In this document: positions 1 to 12,082 of the stretch, one piece after another
Numbering within the stretch: the first letter of the stretch is position 1
Layout: each line of letters opens with the position of its first letter
DNA from: Rallus limicola
Lineage: Eukaryota > Chordata > Aves > Gruiformes > Rallidae
Assembly: GCA_022605955.1 (NCBI GenBank)
Contig: JAKCOZ010000007.1
Coordinates: 35,752,991 to 35,816,990 of the forward strand
Direction of reading: 5' to 3'
Length of the DNA: 64,000 nucleotides
Notes under the pieces: generated by a model
Told to the model about the DNA's origin: nothing
The model's database searches: none
What the model saw: only the letters and a program-made list of their open reading frames with translations
Made by a program: the position numbers and the translations under genes

Positions 1-3000
1 AGAGCAAAACCCTTTGCATGTGGAAGATTACTCGTGCTACGGTCTGTTTTCAGAGGCAGAGGAGAATAATCGATATCTGTTTGAAATTGTATATTAAAGC
101 AAAATAGCTCGACACCACTAGCTGATAGGTAATGATTTTTTAAAAAAATACATTTCTTGACAGTTGCCCTGTGAAAATGGCAACAGGAACTCTGGCAGCA
201 TCATGCGGGTATTCTGCATCTTTCAGTCTTCTCTAGCTTAAATATTTCAAAGATGATTACTGTCTTGGGTGTGCTGCTCTTTACTTACAACAGACTGTCA
301 GTGTTAGCTGGAGAGTGTCTAATTTGCAGTACCACCGAAATCAGTAATGCTTAGTTACTAATTATCTTTTGGTATAAGTTCAGCAGAATTGAGTATATTG
401 CCTCGTACCACAAATTTCTGATGCCTTGCAGCAGGTTTAGGGAGACACCCTACAGAAAAAAGGCTGTTGGAAAGGACGTTTCTTATCAAGTGTGAGTAGA
501 TGAGTGCTAAAACAGATGGCAACGCACAGTTTGACTCCGCCTCATCTGATTTTCAAGCTTCTTAGTGCTTATTCCCAGAAGCTCTTTGCTAGAAGTCTCT
601 GTTTCACTGGCCAAATGGCACGTTATCCTTTCACTGCTGGCACTCAGGATCTAGCTGGTGGCACATCTGTAGGATGCAGCTGTGCCAGCGTCTTTCTGAC
701 AAGCGCCTGAAATCTGCTTTCACAAGAACAAGAAAACTGCTTCATTGCCTGACATAAGAAGTCTAGTAGCTAAGTAAAAAAGCAGCCTTACATTTAAATA
801 AATCATTTAGATATTTACATTTGAAAAAAGGATTTTCTCTTGACAGCGAGTGTGAAATCATTCTTCACTTAAATGCACCAAAGTTTCTAAAAGTGAAATC
901 AGAATTCATTTTGATGGGCACCGTCGACTTGCAAGATTTTGATTTCCTGAACTAACTATGTCTATTTTTTCATAAGACCCAATTTTCATTTCTTCAACAT
1001 TTTTTCTTGGTTGCATCCCTTGAAGAATCAGAGCTATATAGAGAGAAACAGTGCAGCCAGTACTTTGGCTACAGGTATTATAGGTGTCCCCGGCTCATCT
1101 AATTAGCCAGCAAAATTTCCCTGTCACAGCAATAGGGAGCTCAGCAGGGCTGAAAAACTCAGCTGGGGAAGTGGGGTGAATACCTGGGCAGATAACCTCT
1201 GCTGAGCTCTGTGCTGTGGTGGCTGCACTTTTGCAGGACTTGGAAAGGGCAGTGTTACAGTCAGCAAGCTGCGGTTACCCAAACCCTTTGCACAACTGCA
1301 GACAGATGCCGAGCGCAGCAACATAAATATCCCAATCTATAATTTTAACCCATATGGCTGTTATTTAGATGAGAATATTTGAATTTTGTATAGGAAAATA
1401 AACATAATCCTACCTCTATGCACACTTTCATTCTGGGGTTTGGTTATGTGAGGGCAAAATCAGAGAGCAAGGCATCCTACTAGTGATCAGACTCAGGGCA
1501 GCGTGCTTTCAAGGGCTTTTTTCCTAGTCTGAATATAGAGTGGATACAGTTTTCAGGTGTGCCTGAGTCACCTTGGAAAGTGATGTGATAGCATTTACAC
1601 ACAATGGAAATACTTCTGAAAGCTATGTCTTGCACTTCAAAATGTTATGAAAACACGGCAGGTTTGAGCAAGACACCTTCATTTTCCTAGATGTGTTTCT
1701 GAAGGTTTGCTCATATGTAGTTTATAATTAAAACTTTTTTCTCCCTAGTGCAGATGCATCAAGTACAGTACAACTGGCACATTGTGCCAAGCATATTTTT
1801 GCAGAGCATCTCCAAAACTGGCTGGCCTCTTTTCTGATATACAAATCATATCTTTATATGACCTTTTTCTTCTCAAAGGACACCTGAAGTCAATGGAACA
1901 GAGTGTGCAGCTCAGTGCTGCTACTCTTAGAGGTGGAAGAATCTGACTTAGGGAAAATACAAATATCCTAAAGTGCTTATGGTGTGCAATGGCATTTTGG
2001 ACTGTGATGTCACTAGCGTGACAGTTTGCTCATTACATATTCCATGCTAAGTTTTACTGTCACTAATTACTGTTAGTGGCAGCATTAAGTCTGGGAAGGG
2101 GCAGAGAATTTGAGAAGTTCTCTGGAACATCATAGCAGAAGCGTTCAATAAAACTAAGGAAATGGAAATCTGTGACCACTGTTGATTCACTTATCCGAAG
2201 TGATTAAAAGGAAAATGACACATATCAGACTAGCTTTTCCCACCACAAGGGCACTTGGCATTATGTGTTTGGGCAGAGTAAAGGTGCCTATAGTCCAGTC
2301 AAAGGTGGTGGACTGAATGCCTTGAGGTGTGGCTCAACTCTCAGACATTTGAAAATGCAGTGGAAATGAAAGAAATATGAAATGTTATTTGAAATGGGGG
2401 GTGAGGGGGAGAAGATTGTATCTACTTACTCGCTGTCATATCATGGATTTTATAGTAAGAGTGTATGAATTAATATCTGAAGTGTTTCTAAAACAATGGT
2501 GCACACAACACTCAAATGCGTGATAGAACATAATGGCTTAAGTAGCCTGTGCTTGCATCAAGTATTGGCAGCGCAATACAAATCTATTGCATCGCTACAT
2601 GATAAACTCTATGGTGGTTTTCTGAAATTTTGAGATACACTGAAAAAAAAAAGACAGGAAGCTGTAGAGCATCTTCTGGTCAAGCTAATTCTTTATCATT
2701 TAAGTCAATAGCAGAACATTAACAGTTTTATAGATGATATTCTTTTGGAATGGCATCTGCTCCAGGAACTGCATCTTACTTAAACTTGGTGACAGAGTGT
2801 GGGATACGAGTAGAGGTGGCATCCCTCTGTCACAGAAGCAGATAATTATGCCAGATCCAAAGAAAATTGTTCACTGAGGGTGACTTGAGAAGAACTAAGG
2901 AGAGGCAATGGATGCAAAGCTCACCTTGTTTTATCAGTCCAAAGCCCTGCATGGAGGAGAGCAGCTGCTGTTCAGCTTGGAGGAACCGCTGTGCTGCTGG

Positions 3001-5310
3001 GCTGCAAACCAGACTCTACCTGTAACTGTCACTGCTTGTAGGCCATCTCCCCATGCTTGTGTGGAAATTTGATTTTAACCCTTCACATCACATCTGCAGT
3101 TTTCCAGGCTTTGGTCCTTCCTCCCCTTCTTGTTTTTCACAACAGCTGTTTGCTGCAGCCATGGCTGTTTGCAGTCACACAGCTAGTGGGGTTTTAGTGC
3201 CTTTACTAATTTGTTTTTGCTGCCAAAAGGAAGGTGAGGAAATACCTACAGCCCCAGTCCTGCTTTGTATCCTATTTATCAATGGCATACTTCTCAGCAG
3301 ATATGAACTCTTCACCTGTCAAGGCTGAAATCTTATTGACCTAAATTGTGGGTCCCAAAACCTGTGGCACAATTTACACCTTCTGTCCCTGCGTGCAGCA
3401 CATGTAGCAATAATTTCCTCCCGCAGAACTTGTTCTCTGAGAACACGAGCTTCTAGAGCAGTTAGATAGCACAACACATAGGAAAGTCCATTGATTTGTA
3501 AGAACTTTTTCAAAGCTTTATTTAAAATTAGTGAGAATTATTAAATATTAAGAAATGGAAATAATAAGAGAAATTAAAAGGCAAGATAAGCACCTGAGTA
3601 AAGCCCCTCTGCAAGGGATACAGCAGACTAGTAAAATTAGGACATTCATCATTCCTGAAGTGCTATACTCTATTTTATATCTATTACCTGATATTCACAG
3701 CTATACCGCCGAGGACTTAGAATTTAATTCTCTACCAGGTTCACAGGTAATGTCTGAATCCCATTTAGGTTGAAAATGAAAGCACTAGCATCCTGTTTTG
3801 GTTGTTGGGTTTGTTTTGTTTTATTTTTTTCATATGGGGAAGAAAGCAGCTTAGATTTCAGAAGCTGTATATTTTTTGGTGAATTTCCCTTCATTTGGCA
3901 TTAATCACAGTGCGCATCCTTTCAGCTCTCAGGCACCTTTGAGCTTAGAAAGAGCAACGTAATGCCATAATCAATGTAATTCACAGAAACATGCAACAAC
4001 ACAGAAATACCCCATCATGTAAACTTCTAACACTTTGAATAAAAACCCCACTGATCACCTGTGACATTTCTCATATTTTTGGGTTACAGTGAGCTGTAGT
4101 GCTTTAGCATAAGGTCCTATGAGTCTATCTCACTGTGAGCTTTCAGTAGAAATGCACGTTGTCCCTTCTATCTTTAGTACCACTCCTCAAGACAGGCTTT
4201 TCTATTTCTACCTTTGGTGGTACTTGAAATCCACGGTCTGAATGCTGTCATTGTTAAGTAAACAGAAGTCTGTTTTATATAAACAAAATTGAAATTCTTG
4301 CTCCCATATGCAGATAATCTAAAATGTATCAGAGCGATTATTACCTTTAAATGCTAGGCATGGTATCCCAGGTTGCAGTATTTCTCCAAAAAGCTGCAGT
4401 CATAATACTGCTCTCATGCTGCCAGCAAGGTTTAGCTGATCAAGTCGAGGAGCAGCCGGTCGAATGAGTGTGTTGTGAAGTTCACGCTGTCATGTAGAGC
4501 GGCATTTGCCAAGCAGGCCACATACTTCCTCTCTGAGAAATAAGGAAGGCTCAAAGTGTTTGCAAAAGATGAGGTTCCTGTTGCAAGTCACTACTCAAGA
4601 CGCTCTTTATCTATGGGCTGAGGAAAAGAGGGAGGCTTTCAACAAATTGCATCAGGGCTGGTTTGAGCAGATAGAAAAAAAAAATAAGCAAAATAACCTG
4701 CTTTACATTACTTACCCAGAAAGGCTTTCTCTTTCTCCTTTTTCTTTTTTTTTCTTTCCAAATTTATTTATCCAGTAATGTTCTGTCCCCAACTGTTTTG
4801 TTTTATTTACTTTTGCTGGGATTTTTTTTCAGACAGACAGGAAGAGGCACAGAACTTTGTTTTCCATTCTTGCTGAGCCTGAATGGGAATGCAGGGTTTC
4901 TTTTTTTTCTTTACTGTGCACCCCAAAAAAACCTCTCTGTGCAAATAATCGAAGCAGTGAAAAGAATATGGAGTGAAAACCTGCTATGAAGCCCATTTTC
5001 ATTGACTGTACCAAGTGCAGAAACAGGAGCCCCGGGACCTCTCTTATGGGGTTATGAGGAAAATAACACATTATATATCTGTAATTGAGATATAAGATAG
5101 ATATATATGTATATGTGTATGGTGGGAAAAAATGAGAGAGTGAACTGTTAAACAACCCATCTAAAGTCACCCAGGTATATACTATTGCAGATATGATTAT
5201 AGAAGTCAAAGGAATTTATTAATGTTTGCCCCTTTTTTATGATCAAGATTTGTAGTGGTAAATTTCTAGTAGGTTTGTGTAATAAAATTAAAAACAAACA
5301 AATAAACCTC

Positions 5311-5350
5311 AAAACAATAAAGCAAAACAAAACAAAACAAAACAAACCCA
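5311..5350. repeat. Simple repeat (AAAAC)n
   Basis: Tandem aaaac units (caaaacaaaacaaaacaaac) in the first intron. Its open frames are artefacts of the simple sequence. Confidence 0.9.
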
Positions 5351-6648
5351 CCAGAACACCCAAGTAGAGATCCTGCTGCACACCAGAGTACCTCTGAGTA
5401 GATGTTCGTTGTAATGCCAACCTGTTTCATCATGAAAACTGAAAGTTGACAAGTGTGGCACCTGTTCTGTAAGTGTTACCAGAATCAGGAGACAGTCATC
5501 AGGCCCCAGAGCTGTGCCAAAATTTGGAGGTGTGGTCATTTCAGGAGAATATAATTTCTCATTGGCAGGCCTCACTTTGAAGGGACAGGAAAGCCTTAGG
5601 GACCTTGATAAACAAATCAGTCTACAACACCGAGCTGTGACAGCATTATAAGCAGTGCTCTGAGGAGCTGGTTGTACCATAATGCCCCGTGATTGTCCCC
5701 ACCAGTTTTATTTTGACTTTGCAAAATAAAGGTTATGTCCCAAGAGGCCCTCATGAATGGGGTACTTCTCAGAGTGAGCAGGAAAGATTGGTCACACTAG
5801 AGAAGAGGTTGGGTTTTCTTGACAGAACATGCTCCACTGGTAGCACAATAAATCTCAGCCGTGGTTTGTATCATGCTTGTAGAGGAACAGATGAGTTCAC
5901 AGCAGAGAGAGGTAAATTAAATTCACCATTTCCATGTAATTTCTGCCTCTCTCTGCTGGCTATGATGTAATGATGAGAGCCAGTTTCCTCTTTCAGTGCA
6001 TTCAGCTAATAACTTTTAAAAACGATGATTGATAAGGTAATGTTTACATCTAAATGGAAGAAAGTTTTGATATGAATTAAGTTGGGCTTTAGATGTAATC
6101 TTAAAAGTATTTGTATCCTGTTATTTAAGTCACTAACCTGACATGGGCACTCAGTGAGTCCCTTGAGAGTGGAACATTGTGCTTGCAAGACTGGTTACAG
6201 CAAAGAAGGATTTGCTGAGAACCATGTAGAAAGAAGTCGTCTTCTTCAGAAGATTATATTTTTGATAGAAAAGAGAGGACCCTCTCCTCCATTTTATCCA
6301 GCAATCTCAGTTCTAGTAGATGGTTATGGAGGGAAAAAAATTCTATCTATAAAATATATTTTAAAATTTATAGTCTCCCTTTCCACTGCTGGACTGTCCT
6401 ACAAATTCATCATTACCCTTTGTGTGCTACTGTTGCCATGTCTGCCACATAGCTCTAACACAGACTCGTAGAGATTCCTATTCCTCTGGACTCCTGAAGA
6501 CAGGCTTTGTCTGAAAGCCTGGAAGAAAATGACACTAATGTCTTCATGTAGAGCCCTGCAACCTTGGTGTGTTATAAGCACTTGACACTCTGTAGAATTA
6601 GATGTCCAAGGAGAAGAAATGCAGGATAGCAAAATACAACCCTGCAAG

Positions 6649-6706
6649 GGAAAAAGGAAAAGAAAGAAAGAGGAAAATAAAGAGAAAAATAAAAAGAAAA
6701 AAATAT
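6649..6706. repeat. Purine-rich low-complexity tract
   Basis: Nearly pure A/G stretch (aaaggaaaagaaagaaagag and onward) of about 58 bases with few pyrimidines. Confidence 0.85.
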
Positions 6707-9700
6707 GACACCCAAATTCAAATCAGCTGAAAATACTTTAAATCCAGTCTTTTAAAGAACAATCTCTTGAACTACGTGGAAAGAAAAGTTTGTAGTCACT
6801 TAGTTGCAGCTTGTTTATTTTTGTAGGGATAAAACCCCAGGATATGGCCAGTCTCTTTAATCTGGCATTAACTGAAACTGAAGACCTCAAACAGAAATAA
6901 GGTGCAGCTTTCTGTCAGAGGAGTGAGCATCTTCAGGCATGGACTGTAAGAAGATCGCAGTATCCATTTCTCTCTGAGCCCAGACTAGATGCTGTATGCA
7001 AGACCAGCCTTTAGTCAAACACCAGCAGTGTTTTAAGTGATAGGAAACACTTGAGCTCGCTAGTCAGGAAATGGAAGAGCCGTGGCTATCCTGGAGGTCA
7101 AAGCAGATGGTCTGACAGATACTTCTGGCTGGTGAACTATGTGCATCTGAGCCCAGAGAGTGGCTATCTTTAACAAATAATATATCGCTGTTCAGCTGGC
7201 TCTTCTGGGAAAGCAGGAGTGCCAGGACATTTCACTAGTTTGTCTGTATTCATTAGATAGGTTTTGGTCTTGCTTGTTGTTGTTGCTGCTTGTATTGTCC
7301 GTGGTGTGCTTCTGGGCAGGCAGAAAGGGTGCTTCACAAGGAGTCCATGACCTTGCAGGCATTAGAGAAAACAGCAGTCTCTTGAAGGGAGTGTATGTGT
7401 TGAAGAGACAAGTGTGGCTCAAGTGGGGTTTTCAGTTTCAAGTCAGGTTGGAAAAACAAGAGGTCATGATGTGAGGAGAGGAAGAAGGTTTTGGGTTTAC
7501 AGAGTGTGGGTGATAAAAACTAGTTACAGTGAAGTTTCTAATCATTAGATCTGTTGAGAATCAGTTTTGAAAAACTTTGCAGAAGTAAGTTTCCATAGTA
7601 AATGAGGAATTAAGAGACATTTGGCAAGAGACAGATGGCAGTTATCTTTTCCAAGTATGTTGGGATATAGACATACAGCTTGCAGTGATAGTCCATATAT
7701 TCTCTTGTCATATCAGAATAGCAGTAAGGGTTGCTGCTTAACTAAAAGATCCTGGGCTGGGAGCCATCCAAAGCAGAAAACTAGCATTCGGCTCAATGAG
7801 AATAATCAAATGTACCCATAAGTGAAGGGAAAATTTGGCTGCATGGGGTCACACCAGTGCAGGTCTGTGAGCTATTAATGTCCCAAGAGAGGACTTTGCA
7901 AGAGGTACCAGCCTCAACTCAGCTGATCACAGCCTGACATCAAAGCAAGACTTCATCTTCACTGCATTCGTCAGCTTCTCACCATTGTGAGCTCCAATAT
8001 TTCAAAGCACCTGAATTTCTGGTGTTTAACCTCTGCTTTGAAAAGAGAAATGAGGAAATGCTTGCAAAGCTGCTGGTCCCTGAACGAACAGTACTGCAGG
8101 CTTTGCCTGCCAATTTCAATGCCATCACTACTACTTAGAGTAGGTACTATTTCCCAACATTGTAATGTACCCTCAGGTCCTCTGAATTTAGGAGGATAAC
8201 GTAATATTGCTGTTGTGGATTGTGCAACACAGTGCAACTGCTTCTTAGCTGCTGGGTATGAATGCTTTTTATCTGTTGTTCTCAAAGAATTTCATCGTAA
8301 CTTGCTCTGATGACAGCAGGTCAATCCTGCGTGTGGCTTCCGTTCCCTTGTAAATGATGCTGAAATAGGAAATACCCTGTGAGGACAAGTGGGCTAACGT
8401 CCACAATTTTACTGTGTATCTCAAATTGCTTTGAGGTTTGCTTTCAAAAAAATACTCTGATGGATTGTGTGAAGATCTCAGCTGATGGTTTAAAAAGTGA
8501 AATTTTTAGCTCTCATGTTTATAGTTACAGAAGAATTCCTGGAGAATTAAAAACCAGAGGACAAAAAGAGTTATTTTTGAGCTGTTCTCATGATTTTTGG
8601 TTTCCTGATTAATGATTCTGTCATATTGATGGTAATATGGGTGTCATGTAATGGAAATTAACAGTCCCACTGCTATTTCTGGTTCTGCCTAAATAGTCCT
8701 ATTTTTTTAAAGCATACAACTCTTTCATTACTGGTTGCTGGTGGGACTGATTACACAAATAAATTATAGTTTTATAGGGAAAAAGGGAAATGCTGAGTGC
8801 AGCTATGTTATTCTCTGTGTCCTGAGCCAGCCTCTAATGTGGCTACAGCATTTAGGGAAGATTTCTTTTTAATGTGAAAACTGCAGGCTCAAAAAGGGCA
8901 GTCTCCATACAGCTTCTGTTCTCATTTATTTGTTCCTGAGTATTTTTGGTGAGGATGAGAAAATAATGAGCCTGGATTGTGGTGTGAATCTGGAAAAGAG
9001 CACCAGTACATTTTTGTTTGCCTAACATCCGTGGCAAGAGGAACCTTATATTCCACGTCCCAGAATACATTTCAGATGGATCAGGGAAGGGAACAAAATG
9101 GTTATGCTTCTAAATATTACTTGAATGATATCCCAAATTCCTCTATCACCCACTTTGAGCCCTAACAAAAACTAAACATGAATAACAGTAGTGAATACCA
9201 CAACTCTTTCAAACCCTAAACACAAGACATGCTTCCTGAATGTGGATGTTATCAAAAAGGCAAACTGAGGAAGTGGCCACTACCATGGAAAATAGAAGAA
9301 AAAAAAACAGATTAATGAAGAGCATGTAATCCTGTTTTATGTACTCATGCAAACAAGAGAAAACAACCACAGCTAGAGTAAGGCTCCAAACAAGAATTCT
9401 CCTCACCCCATAAATATATTTGTAGAAGTTTGGTTTGGTTGTGGTTTTTTTCAACCTTGTTGAGCTTGGACCATATCTAATGTTCACCCCTACACGACCA
9501 GTGCTGCGATAAGAAGATTTGTTCATTCAGGCTTTTAGCTCTCCCTCTACAGAGGACTCGTGGGACACTTCTATTCAGAATATTTTGCAACCATCATTTG
9601 ATTTGGCACTTAACCAAGGACAGTCTTTCAGTTTGTAATGATCTCAGAGATGGGGAACTTTGCACAGCTTCTCTGGGAGGAGATGTATTCAAAATCAAAC

Positions 9701-11829
9701 ACACACTAGGATGTTTTGCTTGGTCCCAGTGAATTTTTGGATTCTTTATGTCATCTGATATCAATATTGTCTTTCCCTATCAAACTTAGCATTCTAATAA
9801 GGGAGCTTCAGAATTTCAACAGAAATTGGCACTTTCAAAGTCTATGAAAATTTCAGCATTTGTGAAACTGAAGCCCTTTTTAAATTTATTTTGGGGGATG
9901 TGTGTCAAAATAAATGCCATTTAGAGGTACTGGATACTTAATAAAACATTCATATCTGATGTTGAAGAATATTTTTGCCAGATTAGTTGATAAATATCAT
10001 CCAGACCTAGATGTAATTCCTCTTCTGTAATGAGGAGGCACCTAATTCCTTGCTCCAAGTGAAAATTAGGAAGCTACTCTTTTGAGGGAAGCTGGCATGA
10101 CATATTAGCCTTTTCCTAGACTCATCCATCCTAATTCCGACGAACGTGCTCTTTTGAAGGCCAAGCAAATAGACAACCTTCTCATTCTGCATCCTGAGGA
10201 CACACCCACACAGAGATACTCTCATCAAGGATATTTTTCTTTCTCTGTCATTACCAACTGACTCAGTGCACCTAGTCAGCAGCAGGCAAATATCGTGCCT
10301 TGCAAACACAAAATAAGCCACCGCAAATCCCACATGAGGATAATGCCCATTGCTCACTCAAGTTCTCATCTAAATTCAGGGCAGAAGAGAGGGATAAGAC
10401 CAGACAGTATTTATTTCTTTTTCTTTAGTTCTTCTGCCTTCTTAAATCCACAGATAGCTCTTCTACCACCCCAGGACTGAAAATACAAGATTTTTCTTTT
10501 GCTTCTCTGCAACCATTTATATCTCAGTCATTAAGTTAATAAAAGTGTTTGTTTTCCAGATCCCTTAGAAAGGAAGAGAAACCTTTCAGGAAGGTAGGGA
10601 CACTGGAGATTCTACATACCCTGAAATAAAAGAGGATCTCTATATCCAAACAATAACTTTTTCCTCTTTAGTTTCAGAAACAAATTTCTCCAGTTGTGAG
10701 CAATGGTATGCTATTATTATCAATGGGTGGGTTTGCTTGAAACATGAAAAAAAAATGTCCTGGGTGCTGGCCAAGGCTGCACAGAGTTCTTCAGACTCAA
10801 AGATTTGAGACCATTTCAAATAAAGGATTTGCTGATTGTTTTCTGTTTATTTTTAACTTGCTCCCAGTTTTATGCCTTTTCAGACTTGTAGATATGCTTT
10901 GAGAAAATTCAGTAAGAAGAAATTAATCAGTTGAATAGATCAGGGTCTTTCATATCATACATCTAAGGTTTGTTGTTTTTTTTAAAGGCGGAAGCTAATC
11001 TTAGCAGTTAGTATAGTAAACTGATGTAAATGTTTGGAAATTAGTCATTTAAACTATGTCAGAGTTATTCCAGCCTTTCTGTTCTAGGTCAGATCTTATC
11101 AGATTGATACTAAATTATCTTCATTTTTAGTAAGAAATAAGTAGTTTAATAAGTTGTTCTCATGGTTACTCAACAATGTTGAACCATCTTTTCTTGGTGA
11201 GGATCTTTTCCATGCTGGCACAGCTGTAGGAAAGAAACAAAGAGTCCCAGATGGAGAACGGACTGTAGGCTGTGCTCTGGTTTTGATGTGCTCTGGCTCT
11301 GGTTGATCTTCTTCAGATTGTGTTAGCCTTTTGTTCCTATAACCTCTGCCTATAGCTCTTCTAAACCCTCACTGCTCCTTGGGTTAGCTATCCGTGTTTC
11401 TCACCTAAATTTATTTTCAATCACTGTAAATAGTTACTGCCCATTTGGCCTTTTACCATCATTGTCCTAATGTATAAATATCTCTTCTTCATGGATTAAT
11501 TTATGACGATCATGCCTGCTCAATCTTTGTTTATCACAGGTAAGAAAGTAAAACTCTGGTCTCTCTTGAGAGATGGGTTCTCCATTCCCTGATGTGCCTC
11601 ACAGCACTTCATCTGTATCTACTCTGTCTGAATGTTTCTCCTTCCAACAAAGATTTCAGAAAGATTTGTGACTTGGTTATAAATGTAAATAACATAAATA
11701 ACTTTCTAGTGGTCTTCCAAAATAACCACAGCAGAGCAGGAAGCAGCCAAATCTACCCTTTGCTTTGATCATTCAAACTTTCTGCCTATGATTTCAATAC
11801 CAGTGTTTTACATTCTACCATTGGGAAGA

Positions 11830-11852
11830 TTTTGTTTTGTTTTGTTTTGTTT
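11830..11852. repeat. Simple repeat (TTTTG)n
   Basis: Four to five tandem ttttg units end about 65 bases upstream of the TG exon at 11918. It is separate from that exon's own pyrimidine tract. Confidence 0.88.
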
Positions 11853-11917
11853 TTTACCTGCACCAGGGACCAAGTGTTTTGACAGCACATGTTGACTGAT
11901 ATTGTCTTTCTTTCCAG

Positions 11918-12082
11918 GGTGGCTCAGTTTTTTCTCCAGCATCCATTATTACTGAGAGAAGAGCACAGACCCAAGCAGGAGTCCTGGCTGAGGATGTAGG
12001 ATGCCCTTCATCCACCAGTGAGGAAATTGTACTCTGTCTCCGCCAGTTGCCTGCCCGTGTCCTCAATGATGCACAGACTAAG
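11918..12082 (+). CDS. TG: TG exon 42: ChEL domain segment with an internal cysteine pair
   Basis: This exon has 55 codons in phase 0. The acceptor is a pyrimidine tract ending in tttccag at 11917, and the donor is aag/gtaccc. The product starts GGSVFSPAS and ends RVLNDAQTK, both recognisable in thyroglobulins. Two cysteines, at codons 12002-12004 and 12035-12037, correspond to a short intradomain disulfide loop of cholinesterase-fold proteins. The donor differs from the consensus after GT (gtaccc), but joining to the next exon keeps the frame and the family alignment, so the boundary is well supported. Confidence 0.95.

Larger units (their letters stand above)
1..11917 (+). other. 3' end of a long TG intron (human intron 41); no coding exon recognised
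   Basis: Almost 12 kb without a supportable exon on either strand. All open frames are short (at most 126 codons), start and stop at random, and show no family motif. In mammals this intron holds the antisense gene SLA. I looked on the minus strand for its SH3/SH2 hallmarks (such as a Gly-Trp-Trp core and the Trp-Tyr-Tyr of the SH2 domain) and did not find them. The intron contains simple A-rich and TG-rich stretches listed separately, and no clear CR1 copy. Confidence 0.7.

Noticed and set aside
5095..5125. ATATAT-rich stretch that could be read as a TATA-type promoter
   Set aside because: It is a degenerate TA/TG microsatellite with no downstream gene.
4829..5680. Several overlapping minus-strand frames of 90-126 codons
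   Set aside because: They overlap each other in different frames and run through simple repeats such as (AAAAC)n that yield Phe/Leu-rich peptides.
7274..7474. 66-codon frame with a leucine-rich leader-like start
   Set aside because: The hydrophobic stretch comes from a ttg/ctt simple sequence, with no supporting exon structure.
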